64,000 nucleotides of DNA, taken from Acidobacteriota bacterium. GTDB lineage: Bacteria; Chlamydiota; Chlamydiia; Chlamydiales; Rhabdochlamydiaceae. Shown piece by piece: positions 42,876 to 52,409 of the stretch. Under the pieces are notes generated by a model. It was not told the origin of the DNA. It was given only the letters and a program-made list of their open reading frames with translations, and did no database searches. The stretch spans positions 1-64,000 of the forward strand of contig CAJCHM010000045.1 in assembly GCA_903970255.1 (NCBI GenBank), given 5' to 3'. Numbering within the stretch: position 1 is the first letter of the stretch; every line of letters begins with the position of its first letter. Both the position numbers and the translations under genes were made by a program.

Positions 42876-44468
42876 ATGCATAGGCTACTTACTCAACTTC
42901 TCCTCTTCATTATTTTGTCCTTTGGATTTTCTCAGGATCTTTTGGCTAAAAAGAGAGTGAAAATCAAAGAAAGGCAGATGAGTGAACAGACCTCTGCGCG
43001 CTCTTTACAAGCTCTATATAGTAGCCTAGACCCTCTTTCTATCCCCCAACATCTTGCTTTTCATGAGCTCTATCCAGAAACAAAAGAAGGTAAATTAGCG
43101 CTAGAGCGCGCCTGGAATTTACTCAGCGGCGGCACCCTTGCCAAAGAAGAAACAGCAACGCAGCTGCCCAAACTCGATATCCAGGCGATCATTTCGCTGA
43201 TCACAAGGCAATCATTTGATCCTCCCGTCAAATTAACAGAAGATCAGCTGGAGCTGATCTCAAAGATTTCAGTCAACCTTTGCAACCGCAAGCTGAAGGG
43301 TCGCTGTGTGTGGACCAAAGAGGAAATATTGGCTCTTGCCCCTGATGAGGTCGATATTGCAAGAGGTCTGCTCATTCTACAATTTGATGAGACTCCCAAT
43401 CTTCAACAAGAGGTGCGGCAATATGAGGCAAGCATCGATTTAATGGCTCTGCAAATTGCCGCACGATTAGGTAAAGATGCTTCTAACGAGGAAAAAGTTC
43501 GGCAGATTAATCGCTTCATATTCCAGGAAATGCAGTTTCGCTTCCCCCCGCACTCCCTTTATGCTAATGATATCGATCTCTATACATTCCTCCCTTCGGT
43601 ACTCGATAGCCGGCAAGGGGTTTGCTTAGGGGTTTCGATTCTTTACCTCTCCCTTGCGCAACGGTTAGATCTTCCCTTAGAGATCATCACACCGCCTGGG
43701 CACATTTACGTCCGCTATAATAATGGGGTCAAGATCATCAATATCGAAACGACCTCTCGTGGAATCGATCTTCCCTCCGAAGTGTATTTGGGCATTAATA
43801 CGCGCAAGCTGCAAAAGAGAAATATCAAGGAAGTAATTGGACTTGGCCTGATGAACCAAGCATCTGTCTTTTGGTCTAAGCAAGACTATGCAACGACGGT
43901 TGCCCTCTATGAAAAAGCCAAGCTCTTTCTCCCTAACGACCCGCTTTTGAAAATGTTCTTAGGATTCAATTACCTCTTCATTGGCAAAAGCACTCAGGGC
44001 GCCTCGCTTTTAAGAGAGATTCGCCATATCACCTTTGATGAGGCTGTTTCCAAAGAGAGCATTCCCGATGATTACTTAAGCGGAAAAATCGATGCTAATG
44101 GGATCAAAGCCGTCTTTCTTCCTGTCGATGAGACGCGCATATCGATTGTGAAAAAACAAAAGGAGCTTGAACAAATTTTAAAATCCTATCCCCACTACAA
44201 AGCAGGACTTATGCAGCTGGCAACAACTTGGCTGCAGCTGGGTCGCAACAGCGAGGCTAAGGAGGTTCTCGAGCAGTATCACAAGATCGATCCCCACAAC
44301 TCAACAGTTGAATATTACTTGGCCATTCTTTGCATCGAGCGGTTTGATTACAACCACGCTTGGGCCCATCTTAATCAGGCAGAATCCCTTGTCTTAAGCC
44401 GCAACCATACCCCAAAAGCCCTTGCCTCAGTAAGAGAATCTTTGCGCAGAATCAGCCCCGAACCCTGA
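42876..44468 (+). CDS. Secreted transglutaminase-like/TPR protein
   Basis: A 530-residue protein with an N-terminal signal sequence (hydrophobic core LLLFIILSFGFS). Around residues 190-310 it has a SirB1/Transglut_core2-type domain: EEKVRQINRFIFQEM, FLPSVLDSRQGVCLGVSILYLSLAQRLDLPLE and the histidine segment PPGHIYVRY, i.e. a Cys-His arrangement like transglutaminase folds. The C-terminal 170 residues contain tetratricopeptide-like helices (YATTVALYEKAKLFLPNDPLL; AKEVLEQYHKIDPHNSTVEYYLA). Exported, possibly periplasmic. Many family members lack proven activity, so a protease or peptide-binding role is open. Confidence 0.75.
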   Translation: MHRLLTQLLLFIILSFGFSQDLLAKKRVKIKERQMSEQTSARSLQALYSSLDPLSIPQHLAFHELYPETKEGKLALERAWNLLSGGTLAKEETATQLPKLDIQAIISLITRQSFDPPVKLTEDQLELISKISVNLCNRKLKGRCVWTKEEILALAPDEVDIARGLLILQFDETPNLQQEVRQYEASIDLMALQIAARLGKDASNEEKVRQINRFIFQEMQFRFPPHSLYANDIDLYTFLPSVLDSRQGVCLGVSILYLSLAQRLDLPLEIITPPGHIYVRYNNGVKIINIETTSRGIDLPSEVYLGINTRKLQKRNIKEVIGLGLMNQASVFWSKQDYATTVALYEKAKLFLPNDPLLKMFLGFNYLFIGKSTQGASLLREIRHITFDEAVSKESIPDDYLSGKIDANGIKAVFLPVDETRISIVKKQKELEQILKSYPHYKAGLMQLATTWLQLGRNSEAKEVLEQYHKIDPHNSTVEYYLAILCIERFDYNHAWAHLNQAESLVLSRNHTPKALASVRESLRRISPEP

Positions 44469-44684
44469 TCTAATCGGCTTTCTAGGGGCAAAATACTTCT
44501 AAGAAAGCTTGCCCTCGAAAAAAATATTCTCCTCTTAAGAAATAATGCAATCTCTCTATGAAAAATCGAGTGTTTTCCCTCTTTTTTTAAGAGGTATTTT
44601 CTCAAATAAAGAATAAAAAATTTGCGCAAAATTCCAAATTTAATATGATGCAAAGAAGGAGAACCTAAAAATACGGAGAGACGT

Positions 44685-45779
44685 ATGAAGCAAAAAACTC
44701 TGACAATGATTCCTTTGCTCTGCGCGGCGGTAGCGCCTCTTTGCGCAGACACCCAAGGAATGTACGGGAGAAATCAAACACAAGCTGATCAACAGCAGAT
44801 GTACCAACAAGAAATGAACAAGATCACCCCAATCGCCAGCCCCTGTGTTGAAGATTGGGTGGATCCTTTTGTGACAGCAGATTTCATTTGGTGGAGAGTT
44901 CAAGAAGACGGTCTTGAATATGCATTCACCGGAGCTGGCACAGGTCTTGCGAACCCTACTCAGGGTAAGCTACACCATCCTGGTTTCAAATATGACCCAG
45001 GATTTAAAGTTGGGATTGGCGGTAAATTCAGACACGATGGGTGGGATGTTAATGTTCAGTATACATGGCTGCATAATAGAGCCACTGACTCTGTAACAAG
45101 TGCAGCTGGAGCCACAACTGTTCAGTCAAATATTTTGGTGCCTGCAGGCGGAGATCTGATTACAGGTTTTTTCTCCTCAGCCTCATCTACTTGGAAAAAC
45201 AAGTTCAATGTGCTTGACGCAGAACTGGGTCGTAATTTCTGGATCAGCAAATGGCTGACATTAAGACCTTACACGGGTCTAAAGTTCAGCTGGAATCGTC
45301 AAAGATTTAATGCAGCCTATAATGGGATTGCACTAGGTAACGAAGTTATTCCCGCAGGAATTCTTACCGGTGATGATCTGACCTCGCAAATGAAAATAAA
45401 ACAGTTTGGCGTTGGCCTTCGCTCTGGACTTGATACCGCATGGTACATGTGGAAAGATTGGTCGATCTTTGGAGAGTTTGCAGCCACAGGGATGTTGAAC
45501 TACTTCGATTCTACGCGTAAAGATACCAATGCCACAACGGGTATCGTTCTCAACAACATCCAAAAAATCAGCACTCATCGAGTGACAGCAATATTCGAAT
45601 GGGCTCTTGGGGTGCGTTTTGAGACGACATGGAGCGATGATGACTACATGTTCATGCTCCAAGCAGGTTGGGAACAACAAGTTTGGTTAAACCAGAACCA
45701 GTTTGTATTTTTTCCAAACTCAGCTGCTAATGACCTGAACTTTGAAGGTTGTGTGATTAAAGCTGGACTTTATTTCTAA
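44685..45779 (+). CDS. MOMP-like outer membrane porin
   Basis: A 364-residue protein with a cleavable signal (MIPLLCAAVAPLCADT, cut after about residue 22) and a C-terminal phenylalanine (AGLYF), as outer membrane beta-barrels have. DPFVTADFIWWRVQEDGLEYAFTG near residue 61, RNFWISKWLTLRPYTGLKFSWNR and alternating aromatic strands match the Legionella-type major outer membrane protein family (Lpg1974-like) that replaces OmpA in several environmental chlamydiae. It would form a general porin. A tight terminator follows at once, and the RBS GGAGAG precedes the ATG. Expected to be highly expressed. Confidence 0.82.
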   Translation: MKQKTLTMIPLLCAAVAPLCADTQGMYGRNQTQADQQQMYQQEMNKITPIASPCVEDWVDPFVTADFIWWRVQEDGLEYAFTGAGTGLANPTQGKLHHPGFKYDPGFKVGIGGKFRHDGWDVNVQYTWLHNRATDSVTSAAGATTVQSNILVPAGGDLITGFFSSASSTWKNKFNVLDAELGRNFWISKWLTLRPYTGLKFSWNRQRFNAAYNGIALGNEVIPAGILTGDDLTSQMKIKQFGVGLRSGLDTAWYMWKDWSIFGEFAATGMLNYFDSTRKDTNATTGIVLNNIQKISTHRVTAIFEWALGVRFETTWSDDDYMFMLQAGWEQQVWLNQNQFVFFPNSAANDLNFEGCVIKAGLYF

Positions 45780-45793
45780 ATCCCTTACTTTAG

Positions 45794-45832
45794 AAAAAAA
45801 CCGCTTCCAAGCCCTTGGAAGCGGTTTTTTTT
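45794..45832 (+). terminator. Rho-independent terminator after the porin gene
   Basis: AAACCGCTTCCAA and TTGGAAGCGGTTT form a 13-bp stem around a short loop, followed by eight Ts; the leading A-run makes it bidirectional. Confidence 0.93.
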
Positions 45833-45854
45833 ATTTCCAAAAAAAGAGAATTTT

Positions 45855-46292
45855 ATGCATCGCGCACCCCTTCTTATTGTTATTGCAACCCTCACCTTAA
45901 TTACTTCACAACTTTGCTCAGATCAGATTCTTCTTGAGGATGTGATGACAAAAGAGGAGCAAAAAAAGACAGGCGTCAAAAAGCTAAACTACGCTCAAAA
46001 AGTAGCTCTTGAAGCATGGCTTAACAAAAATTTTGTTCTGAAAACAAAAGCAGAAGAAACAACATCGGGGCTCACCCTTTCCATCAACATTGATGATGGA
46101 AAACAACTTGAACTATCCGATAACAGCATCTGGCAAGTTGCTCCAGGGGACATCTCGACAGCAGCTGTTTGGCTAACCCCCTTTCCTGTCAAAATTGCAC
46201 AAAGCAACGACCCGCAGTATCCCCACCTGATCATCAACACCTATTCAGGAGTAAGCGTCAGAGCAAGAAAGCTTGCCTCAGTGAGACCGTAA
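45855..46292 (+). CDS. Small secreted protein of unknown function
   Basis: A 145-residue protein with a signal sequence (APLLIVIATLTLITSQLCS, likely cut near residue 22). The mature part has a lysine-rich helix (EEQKKTGVKKLNYAQKVALEAWL) and a beta-rich domain with GKQLELSDNSIWQVAPGD, which recalls small domains seen on periplasmic proteins of chlamydiae and planctomycetes. Not assigned to a family. It follows the porin terminator, with its own AAGAG ribosome binding site, so it is a separate unit. Confidence 0.65.
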   Translation: MHRAPLLIVIATLTLITSQLCSDQILLEDVMTKEEQKKTGVKKLNYAQKVALEAWLNKNFVLKTKAEETTSGLTLSINIDDGKQLELSDNSIWQVAPGDISTAAVWLTPFPVKIAQSNDPQYPHLIINTYSGVSVRARKLASVRP

Positions 46293-46343
46293 TAGGCCTA
46301 CCCATTTTAAGTCCCTCTCCCTAAATCTAGTCACACGACATCC

Positions 46344-48986
46344 TTGACAACAGAGGAAAGTAGGGATAATATTTCCATTCAAACCAGAGGAAATACCGTG
46401 GGGCCCCAATTCACCGACTCAGTACAACAAGCATTAGAGAAAGCTATCAACTTAGCTAAAAAGCACAATCAAACTGAAGTTACAGAAAATCACCTGCTTT
46501 TTGCATTTCTTAAAGATCCGCAAGGCTACTTTTCTACCTTTTTGAGATCATTAAACCTCAATACAGCCGATCTTCTTTCACAATTAGAAACCCATTTGAA
46601 AAAAGTGGCGACCTTTAGCTTGCCCGATCAGCAGCCTACGATTTCAGTGGGTTTGCAGAACAAGATTGCAGAGGCACAAACCCTTTGTAAAAAATGGAAT
46701 GACACCTATATCAGCAGCGACCACCTCTTTTATCTCTTTTGGCAATCCAAAGGAGAGCCTTTTGCTTCCTGGAAGCAAAACACACATCTTACTCTTAAAG
46801 AAGTCGAAGGACGTATCAAACAAATCAGAGGGTCAACTCAAATGGATTCACCCGCATCAGAAGCTAGCTTACAAGCGCTGGAAAAATATTGTAAAAATCT
46901 AACCTCCCTTGCAAAAGAGGGGAAACTCGATCCGGTAATTGGCAGAGATGAAGAGATTCGCCGCACTTGCCAAGTTTTAAGCCGCCGCACAAAAAATAAT
47001 CCCCTACTCATCGGTGAGCCAGGAGTGGGGAAAACTGCAATAGCAGAAGGGCTGGCGCTTCGGATCGTCCAAGGAGATGTGCCCGATTCACTTAAAGGCA
47101 AACAGCTCTTTGTGCTCGATATGGGAACACTCATTGCCGGTACTAAATACCGGGGGGAATTTGAAGAGCGTTTAAAAGGGATTCTCAAAGAGATTGAACA
47201 GAGCGAAGGACAGCTACTTTTGTTCATCGATGAAGTCCATACACTTGTTGGAGCTGGCGCCTCAGAGGGGGCAATGGATGCCGCAAATCTCCTTAAGCCG
47301 GCCCTTGCTAGAGGGACTCTCCATTGCATTGGAGCCACTACCTTAAATGAATACAAAAAATACATCGAAAAAGACCCAGCCCTTGAGCGCAGATTTCAAC
47401 CTGTTTTAATCGAAGAGCCCTCCCCCGATGATGCGGTTGCCATTTTGCGGGGTTTGCGGGAGCGCTATGAGATTTTTCATGGAGTACATATCACAGAAAG
47501 CGCACTCCACGCTGCCGTTTATCTCTCTGCCCGCTACATCACCGACCGCAGACTTCCCGACAAAGCGATCGATCTGATTGATGAGGCCGCCAGCATGATC
47601 CGCCTGCAGATCGGCAGTCTCCCCATCCCCATTGATATCAAAGAAAGAGAACTCTCAAACCTCATTGTCAAACAAGAGGCCCTCAAAAGGGAAGATACAA
47701 CAAGCTCTTTAGCAGACGCAGAAAAAATGCAAGCGCACATTGCCAAAATTAAGGAAGAGCTCGCCTTGATACGGGAAAAATGGAATCAAGAGAAGAAACT
47801 CATCGAGCAGGTCAAAGAAAAGAAGAATGCATTAGAAACACTCCGTTTTCAAGAGGAAGAGGCAGAGCGCGCAGCGGATTACAATAAAGTTGCAGAGCTG
47901 CGCTACAGCACATTTCCTAAAATGAAAAAGGAGCTTGAGGAAGCGCAAAACAAACTCTACAACCTCCCTAATCGTCTGCTTCCGGAAGAGGTCGATGAAC
48001 CCCTCATTGCACAAATCGTTGCCAAATGGACTGGCATCCCGGTTAACAAGATGATGGAGGCAGAAAGTATGCGATTGCTCAATCTGGAAAAGACTTTGAG
48101 CGAAAGGGTCGTCGGTCAGAGCTTTGCCATCACAGCTGTCAGTGAGGCAATTCGCAGATCAAGAGCTGGCCTTGCAGACCCCTTACGCCCTGTGGGCGTT
48201 TTTCTCTTTGTGGGCCCCACAGGTGTTGGCAAGACAGAACTTGCCAAAGCACTTGCCGACCAGCTCTTCAATCAAGAAGAGGCGATCATCCGGATCGATA
48301 TGTCTGAATACATGGAAAAGCATAGCGTTTCCAAATTGATCGGATCTCCACCGGGTTATGTAGGCCATGAAGAAGGGGGACAACTCACCGAAGCTCTGAG
48401 GAGACGCCCTTATGCGGTTGTTCTCTTTGATGAAATCGAAAAAGCCCACCCGGATGTCTTTAATATCCTGTTGCAAATCTTTGATGATGGCAGGTTAACA
48501 GATAGTAAAGGGCGCACGGTAAACTGCAAAAACGCCTTGTTCATCATGACCTCAAACCTCGGTTCAGAGCAGTTGATGGAACAGATCCGCTCAGGCTCTA
48601 CCACATGGACAAAGGAGAGCGTGCTTGGCATGATCGAGCCCATCCTAAGGGCCCATTTTAGACCTGAATTCCTCAATCGCCTCGACGAAATTCTCCCCTT
48701 TTTGCCCTTGCAAGAAAAAGATATGGAAAAGATCGTCTCCATCCAACTCCACCTTGTCTGCAACCGGTTAGTGGAGCGAAATATCACGCTGCATTTTGAC
48801 AAATCTGTTTTGTCTTATCTCTCTGAAAAAGGATATGACCCTTTCTACGGTGCACGCCCCCTCAAACGGCTTATCCAGCAACAGATCGTTAACCTCCTCT
48901 CGACTGCCCTCCTCAAAGGAGAGATTAAGAATGGAGCTCAAGTGAGTTTAAACTTGCATAACGAAAAAATTGGGATCAAGACGTGA
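46344..48986 (+). CDS. clpB: Chaperone ClpB
   Basis: An 880-residue double-AAA disaggregase. The N-terminal Clp repeats start QFTDSVQQALEKAINLAK. NBD1 has Walker A GEPGVGKTA near residue 227 and the LDMGTLIAGTKYRGEFEERLK pore-loop region. A coiled-coil middle domain spans about 410-520. NBD2 has GPTGVGKTELAKALA near 626 and GSPPGYVGHEEGGQLTE. The frame starts at TTG (46344); a GTG at 46398 is an alternative closer to the usual N-terminus. It works with DnaK to dissolve aggregates. No CIRCE-like element was noticed upstream. Confidence 0.96.
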   Translation: MTTEESRDNISIQTRGNTVGPQFTDSVQQALEKAINLAKKHNQTEVTENHLLFAFLKDPQGYFSTFLRSLNLNTADLLSQLETHLKKVATFSLPDQQPTISVGLQNKIAEAQTLCKKWNDTYISSDHLFYLFWQSKGEPFASWKQNTHLTLKEVEGRIKQIRGSTQMDSPASEASLQALEKYCKNLTSLAKEGKLDPVIGRDEEIRRTCQVLSRRTKNNPLLIGEPGVGKTAIAEGLALRIVQGDVPDSLKGKQLFVLDMGTLIAGTKYRGEFEERLKGILKEIEQSEGQLLLFIDEVHTLVGAGASEGAMDAANLLKPALARGTLHCIGATTLNEYKKYIEKDPALERRFQPVLIEEPSPDDAVAILRGLRERYEIFHGVHITESALHAAVYLSARYITDRRLPDKAIDLIDEAASMIRLQIGSLPIPIDIKERELSNLIVKQEALKREDTTSSLADAEKMQAHIAKIKEELALIREKWNQEKKLIEQVKEKKNALETLRFQEEEAERAADYNKVAELRYSTFPKMKKELEEAQNKLYNLPNRLLPEEVDEPLIAQIVAKWTGIPVNKMMEAESMRLLNLEKTLSERVVGQSFAITAVSEAIRRSRAGLADPLRPVGVFLFVGPTGVGKTELAKALADQLFNQEEAIIRIDMSEYMEKHSVSKLIGSPPGYVGHEEGGQLTEALRRRPYAVVLFDEIEKAHPDVFNILLQIFDDGRLTDSKGRTVNCKNALFIMTSNLGSEQLMEQIRSGSTTWTKESVLGMIEPILRAHFRPEFLNRLDEILPFLPLQEKDMEKIVSIQLHLVCNRLVERNITLHFDKSVLSYLSEKGYDPFYGARPLKRLIQQQIVNLLSTALLKGEIKNGAQVSLNLHNEKIGIKT

Positions 48987-49891
48987 TCCATTTGAAAAAA
49001 ATAGCAACTCGATTTGCAAAGTTTCTTACTGCTGTGGTGATTTTTGCTGGAGTTGCCTACTTTTGCGATAAACAAACACAAGGATTTCGTCCCTATCTGA
49101 TCCTTTCCAACCTCCCTAATGATCCCAGATGGGAGGTTCCTCCGTTGAACCTGGATGAGCAAAAACAAATCGACACCCTTTTGGATCAACCTTTCACCTA
49201 TTTAGGTTCAGGCGGCTGGTGTTTTGCATTCTTGGGACAAGATAAAAAAACAGTCTTGAAATTCTACAAACACCGACATCTGATGCTCTCTAAGATTATG
49301 GAAGAATTCTCCCTTGAAAAACTCTTGCTAAAATCCCCTTGCTTGCCTCCTGGAACCCCTTATTTTCAAGAGTTTAATTTTAAAAGCTGCATTCTGCTTT
49401 ACACACAAGCTAAAGACCGCACGGGATTGCTTTATGTCCATTTAAACAAAACAGAAAATCTCCATAAACCCGTTACCTTATTTGACAATATTGGCATCAA
49501 ACACATCATCGACTTAGACAAAACAGAATTTGTCGTTCAAAAAAAAGCCGACCTGCTACTGCCCTATATCGATCAGTTAGCACGACAAAAAAACATGACC
49601 CAGGCCAAGCAGTGCATCGATGACATGGTCCAATGTCTGCTCACTTTCTATAAACTCGGCGCCCGCGATTACGATCGGTCTCTGAAGAACAATTTTGGAT
49701 ATATCGAAGGGGGAGCTGTGAGTTTGGATTTAAGCTCTTTTGGGATAGATGAATCCCTAAAAAAACCTGGGGAATACAGAAAAGAACTTGTCATCAAAAC
49801 CAGAGAACTCTCCAGCTTCTTAAGAAAAAATCACCCCTCCCTTCACCAGTATTTAGAGGAGAGTTTAAGTGAAATCGTCGAGAAAGGATAA
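48983..49891 (+). CDS. Cryptic kinase-like membrane-anchored protein
   Basis: A 302-residue protein starting at GTG, overlapping the clpB stop by 4 bases. An N-terminal hydrophobic anchor (residues 10-27) is followed by a domain that resembles a very divergent protein kinase. GSGGWCFAF at 75-83 stands for the glycine loop. K93 in VLKFYK is a candidate for the ATP lysine. E108 or E112 may be the alpha-C glutamate. D231 with N236 (DRSLKNNFG) stands for the catalytic loop and D249LSSFG for the DFG motif. These matches are by eye. If real, the protein would be an atypical or pseudo-kinase on the periplasmic or cytoplasmic face. Coupling to clpB suggests co-expression. Confidence 0.55.
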   Translation: MIHLKKIATRFAKFLTAVVIFAGVAYFCDKQTQGFRPYLILSNLPNDPRWEVPPLNLDEQKQIDTLLDQPFTYLGSGGWCFAFLGQDKKTVLKFYKHRHLMLSKIMEEFSLEKLLLKSPCLPPGTPYFQEFNFKSCILLYTQAKDRTGLLYVHLNKTENLHKPVTLFDNIGIKHIIDLDKTEFVVQKKADLLLPYIDQLARQKNMTQAKQCIDDMVQCLLTFYKLGARDYDRSLKNNFGYIEGGAVSLDLSSFGIDESLKKPGEYRKELVIKTRELSSFLRKNHPSLHQYLEESLSEIVEKG

Positions 49892-49896
49892 CATGA

Positions 49897-50060
49897 GTGG
49901 CCATGTTCACCTTTACGGGCAGAATTTCGGCCAAGCGAAAGGCCCCAGATGCTGTAGTTTTTGACGAGGGAATAGCGCCAGCTATTTCCGAGGAGAAAAA
50001 TACAGCAGATGGGTGCCTTGCAGCCGGCCGAAAACTGAGCGTAAAGGTGAACATGGCCAC
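49897..50060. repeat. 164-bp palindromic element between convergent genes
   Basis: Outer arms of about 35 bp begin and end with GTGGCCATGTTCACCTTTAC and its complement, 49897-49932 against 50023-50060. Inside, GCTGTAGTTTTTGACG and GAGAAAAATACAGC pair imperfectly, so it folds as one long hairpin. It starts 6 bases after the stop of the kinase-like gene and ends 1 base before the stop codon of the minus-strand gene. It has no coding capacity of its own. It probably terminates both genes. Confidence 0.85.
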
Positions 50061-50061
50061 A

Positions 50062-50547
50062 TTAGTTTTTCGGAAGGAACTCTTTGAACTGAGATTGTAG
50101 AGAAGAGGGGACAACCTCTTCGATCCCTGTTTTATCGTACATGAGAAAATAAGTACAGGCGATCATAATTCCAAATGATGGACTAAATAGCGCCACAATC
50201 AAAGAAACGCCGCACACAAGCGAGCGTCTTAAGGCGATCCAGGCTTTTTCACTCAATCTCTTGAACCCACTCACCTTCCCTGCTGTGACTAGATAGCCCA
50301 ATGCACACACAGACATCTGAACCAATGCATAACAGACCCATAAAAGATCGGCTGCAACCAAAAGCAAAAAGAAAAGGCGGGTGGCAACCCCTGAAAAAAT
50401 CTGATCTTTTTTACTAGGCTCTTTTTCTGCAGCTGCACCCATTTCCGAATCAATGGATGATTTTGCTTCAATAGTTGGACTCTCACAAAAAGCAACAGAG
50501 GTTTTAAGCCTTGCCTTTGCCTCTTTTGGGAAATCGTAGATCGCCAT
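50062..50547 (-). CDS. Inc-like membrane protein
   Basis: A 161-residue protein. About 55 polar N-terminal residues precede two long hydrophobic stretches, at about residues 57-88 (RLFFLLLVAADLLWVCYALVQ) and 111-135 (SLVCGVSLIVALFSPSFGIM), each able to form one or two helices. The C-terminal 25 residues are charged. The polar N-terminus followed by paired hydrophobic lobes recalls chlamydial inclusion-membrane proteins, but the spacing is loose and the assignment is inference. It lies 9 bases downstream of sthA and is probably cotranscribed. Its stop codon abuts the palindrome at 49897-50060. Confidence 0.55.
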   Translation of the reverse strand: MAIYDFPKEAKARLKTSVAFCESPTIEAKSSIDSEMGAAAEKEPSKKDQIFSGVATRLFFLLLVAADLLWVCYALVQMSVCALGYLVTAGKVSGFKRLSEKAWIALRRSLVCGVSLIVALFSPSFGIMIACTYFLMYDKTGIEEVVPSSLQSQFKEFLPKN

Positions 50548-50556
50548 TGCTTTTAC

Positions 50557-51996
50557 CTATTTCCTGTGCTTGACTTTGTTAAATCCATTAAGGGCTGCGA
50601 TCCGGTATCCTTCCGCATACGTTGGGTAATTGAACACCTGATCAATAAAGTAGTCGATTCTTGCATTGAAACTCATTGCCACTTGACCAATGTGGATCAC
50701 TTCAGTTGCCGCTCTACCAATAATATGAATCCCTAATATTTCGAGGGTCTCGGCATGAAATAGAATCTTAAACATGCCAGGATCATTCCCGACAATCTGG
50801 TTGCGGGCAATCTCATAATAGTAAGCCCTGCCAATCTCATAACGGAAACCCAATTCCTTTAACTGATTTTCAGTATACCCACATGAAGAAATTTCCGGAA
50901 TCGTATAAATGCCGATCGGATAAAAGGAGGGAAAATGATGGGTCTGCGCGCCGAAAGCATGGCGCGCTGCAAGCCTTCCCTGTTCCATACTCGTCGAGGC
51001 TAACGCAGGCGCTCCAATCACATCGCCTGCGGCGTAAATGTTTGAGACAATCGTTTGAAAAAGTGCGTTCACAGGAATGTATCCTGATTTATCGAGAGCA
51101 ATCCCCACATTTTCAATCTGAAGCTTGTCAACATTAGCCTCTCTTCCCAAAGCATAAAGCAGCATCTCCGCTTCTACTTTTCCCCCATCTTTAAAGGTAA
51201 CCTCAACATGATCATTTAATCTGCGGATATGCGCCAATTCCTTATTCCCGATCACCTTAAGTCCAATGTTGGCAAGAGCCTTTTGCAAGTGCATTCCAAT
51301 TTCTTTATCTAAAAGAGGCAGCAAATGATCTCTCTTATCAACCACTGTCACCTCAGTTCCTAAAGCAGCAAAAAAGCTGGCATACTCTGCTCCAATGATC
51401 CCACCGCCTAAGACAAGGAGGGTCTTGGGGACATGGTCAATACTAAGAAGGCGCGTAGAATCGAGGATTTTTTCATTATCAAAAGGGACATTAGTGGGAT
51501 TGCGCGGCTTGGAACCTGTTGCAATCAAAAAGTAATCGGTTGTAATGCGGCAAACCACCCTCTGTGCACCATCCAAAACAACGACGTGATTTTTATCTTC
51601 AAAACGCGCAGAACCATGGAGGATTCGGATGTGATTTTTCTCAAACTGCCGCAACAGCATTTTGCGCTGCTCATCCAAAACGATATTGAGACGGTAGTTT
51701 AAATCATTGATTGAAATGGAGCGCATATTGCGGTTTTGCGCATAAAAACTCCGCTCATAAAAATCGGTAAGATCCAGTATCGCCTCACGTAAAGACTTAG
51801 ATGGGATCGTCCCCGAATTTAAGGAAGCGCCTCCGGGATGGATGTCCCTTTCCAAAATAATGACGCTCTTGCCCAGCTTTGCAGCCTGAATAGCCCCTTT
51901 CTGCCCGGCAGGACCAGAGCCGATCACAACTAGGTCTGCACAAAGTTCTTCCACAAAATCTCCATCGGGTAGCTTATCTGATACCTGTTTCACCAA
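50557..51996 (-). CDS. sthA: Soluble pyridine nucleotide transhydrogenase
   Basis: A 479-residue flavoprotein of the dihydrolipoamide dehydrogenase superfamily: [21 protein letters not shown] for FAD binding near residue 24, [23 protein letters not shown] for NAD(P), YAAGDVIG near residue 319, and the C-terminal dimerisation domain. The redox-active CxxxxC is absent: the segment reads [24 protein letters not shown] with no disulfide identifies SthA rather than Lpd or glutathione reductase; here even the single cysteine usual in SthA is replaced by serine/alanine. It balances NADPH and NADH. Confidence 0.87.
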   Translation of the reverse strand: MVKQVSDKLPDGDFVEELCADLVVIGSGPAGQKGAIQAAKLGKSVIILERDIHPGGASLNSGTIPSKSLREAILDLTDFYERSFYAQNRNMRSISINDLNYRLNIVLDEQRKMLLRQFEKNHIRILHGSARFEDKNHVVVLDGAQRVVCRITTDYFLIATGSKPRNPTNVPFDNEKILDSTRLLSIDHVPKTLLVLGGGIIGAEYASFFAALGTEVTVVDKRDHLLPLLDKEIGMHLQKALANIGLKVIGNKELAHIRRLNDHVEVTFKDGGKVEAEMLLYALGREANVDKLQIENVGIALDKSGYIPVNALFQTIVSNIYAAGDVIGAPALASTSMEQGRLAARHAFGAQTHHFPSFYPIGIYTIPEISSCGYTENQLKELGFRYEIGRAYYYEIARNQIVGNDPGMFKILFHAETLEILGIHIIGRAATEVIHIGQVAMSFNARIDYFIDQVFNYPTYAEGYRIAALNGFNKVKHRK

Positions 51997-52126
51997 AATA
52001 CCAAATTTTATTTTTAATTCAACATTACAATTTTTGAGACATCAGCCATGCCGTGCAAAACTCTTGTTCAATAACAATGAAGATGCTAAGATGTGCGCTT
52101 TATTGAGAATTCTAGGAGATAGAGTC

Positions 52127-52402
52127 ATGTCGAAGAGATGTCAAGTGACAGGTAAAGTCCCTGTCAGCGGCAATTCCTATGCGCTGCGCGGGATTGCAAA
52201 AAAGAAAAAAGGGATCGGCCTTAAAGTCACCGGAATTACAAAACGGCGCTTCCAACCCAACTTGAAGAAAAAACGGCTCTGGTTTGCACCGGAAAATCGG
52301 TTCGTCACACTGCGCCTTTCTACAAGCGCTATGCGCACAATTGATAAAGTGGGCCTACCTGCTGTTGTCCGCGATCTCCGTGCTAAGGGCGAACACGTTT
52401 AA
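52127..52402 (+). CDS. rpmB: 50S ribosomal protein L28
   Basis: A 91-residue basic protein starting [16 protein letters not shown], then [17 protein letters not shown] and [14 protein letters not shown], all typical of L28. The ATG at 52127 has AGGAG at 9-10 bases; the open frame upstream to 52034 is not coding. The spacing to the PLD-like gene is a few bases. Position matches CT086, with malQ no longer adjacent because about 10 kb has been inserted. Confidence 0.96.
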   Translation: MSKRCQVTGKVPVSGNSYALRGIAKKKKGIGLKVTGITKRRFQPNLKKKRLWFAPENRFVTLRLSTSAMRTIDKVGLPAVVRDLRAKGEHV

Positions 52403-52409
52403 GGATTCA

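Noticed and set aside
50557-51996. Dihydrolipoamide dehydrogenase or mercuric reductase
   Set aside because: The redox CxxxxC pair is missing and [11 protein letters not shown] fits SthA.
52034-52126. Upstream extension of rpmB
   Set aside because: Conserved L28 starts at 52127 with a good ribosome binding site; upstream codons do not resemble any L28.
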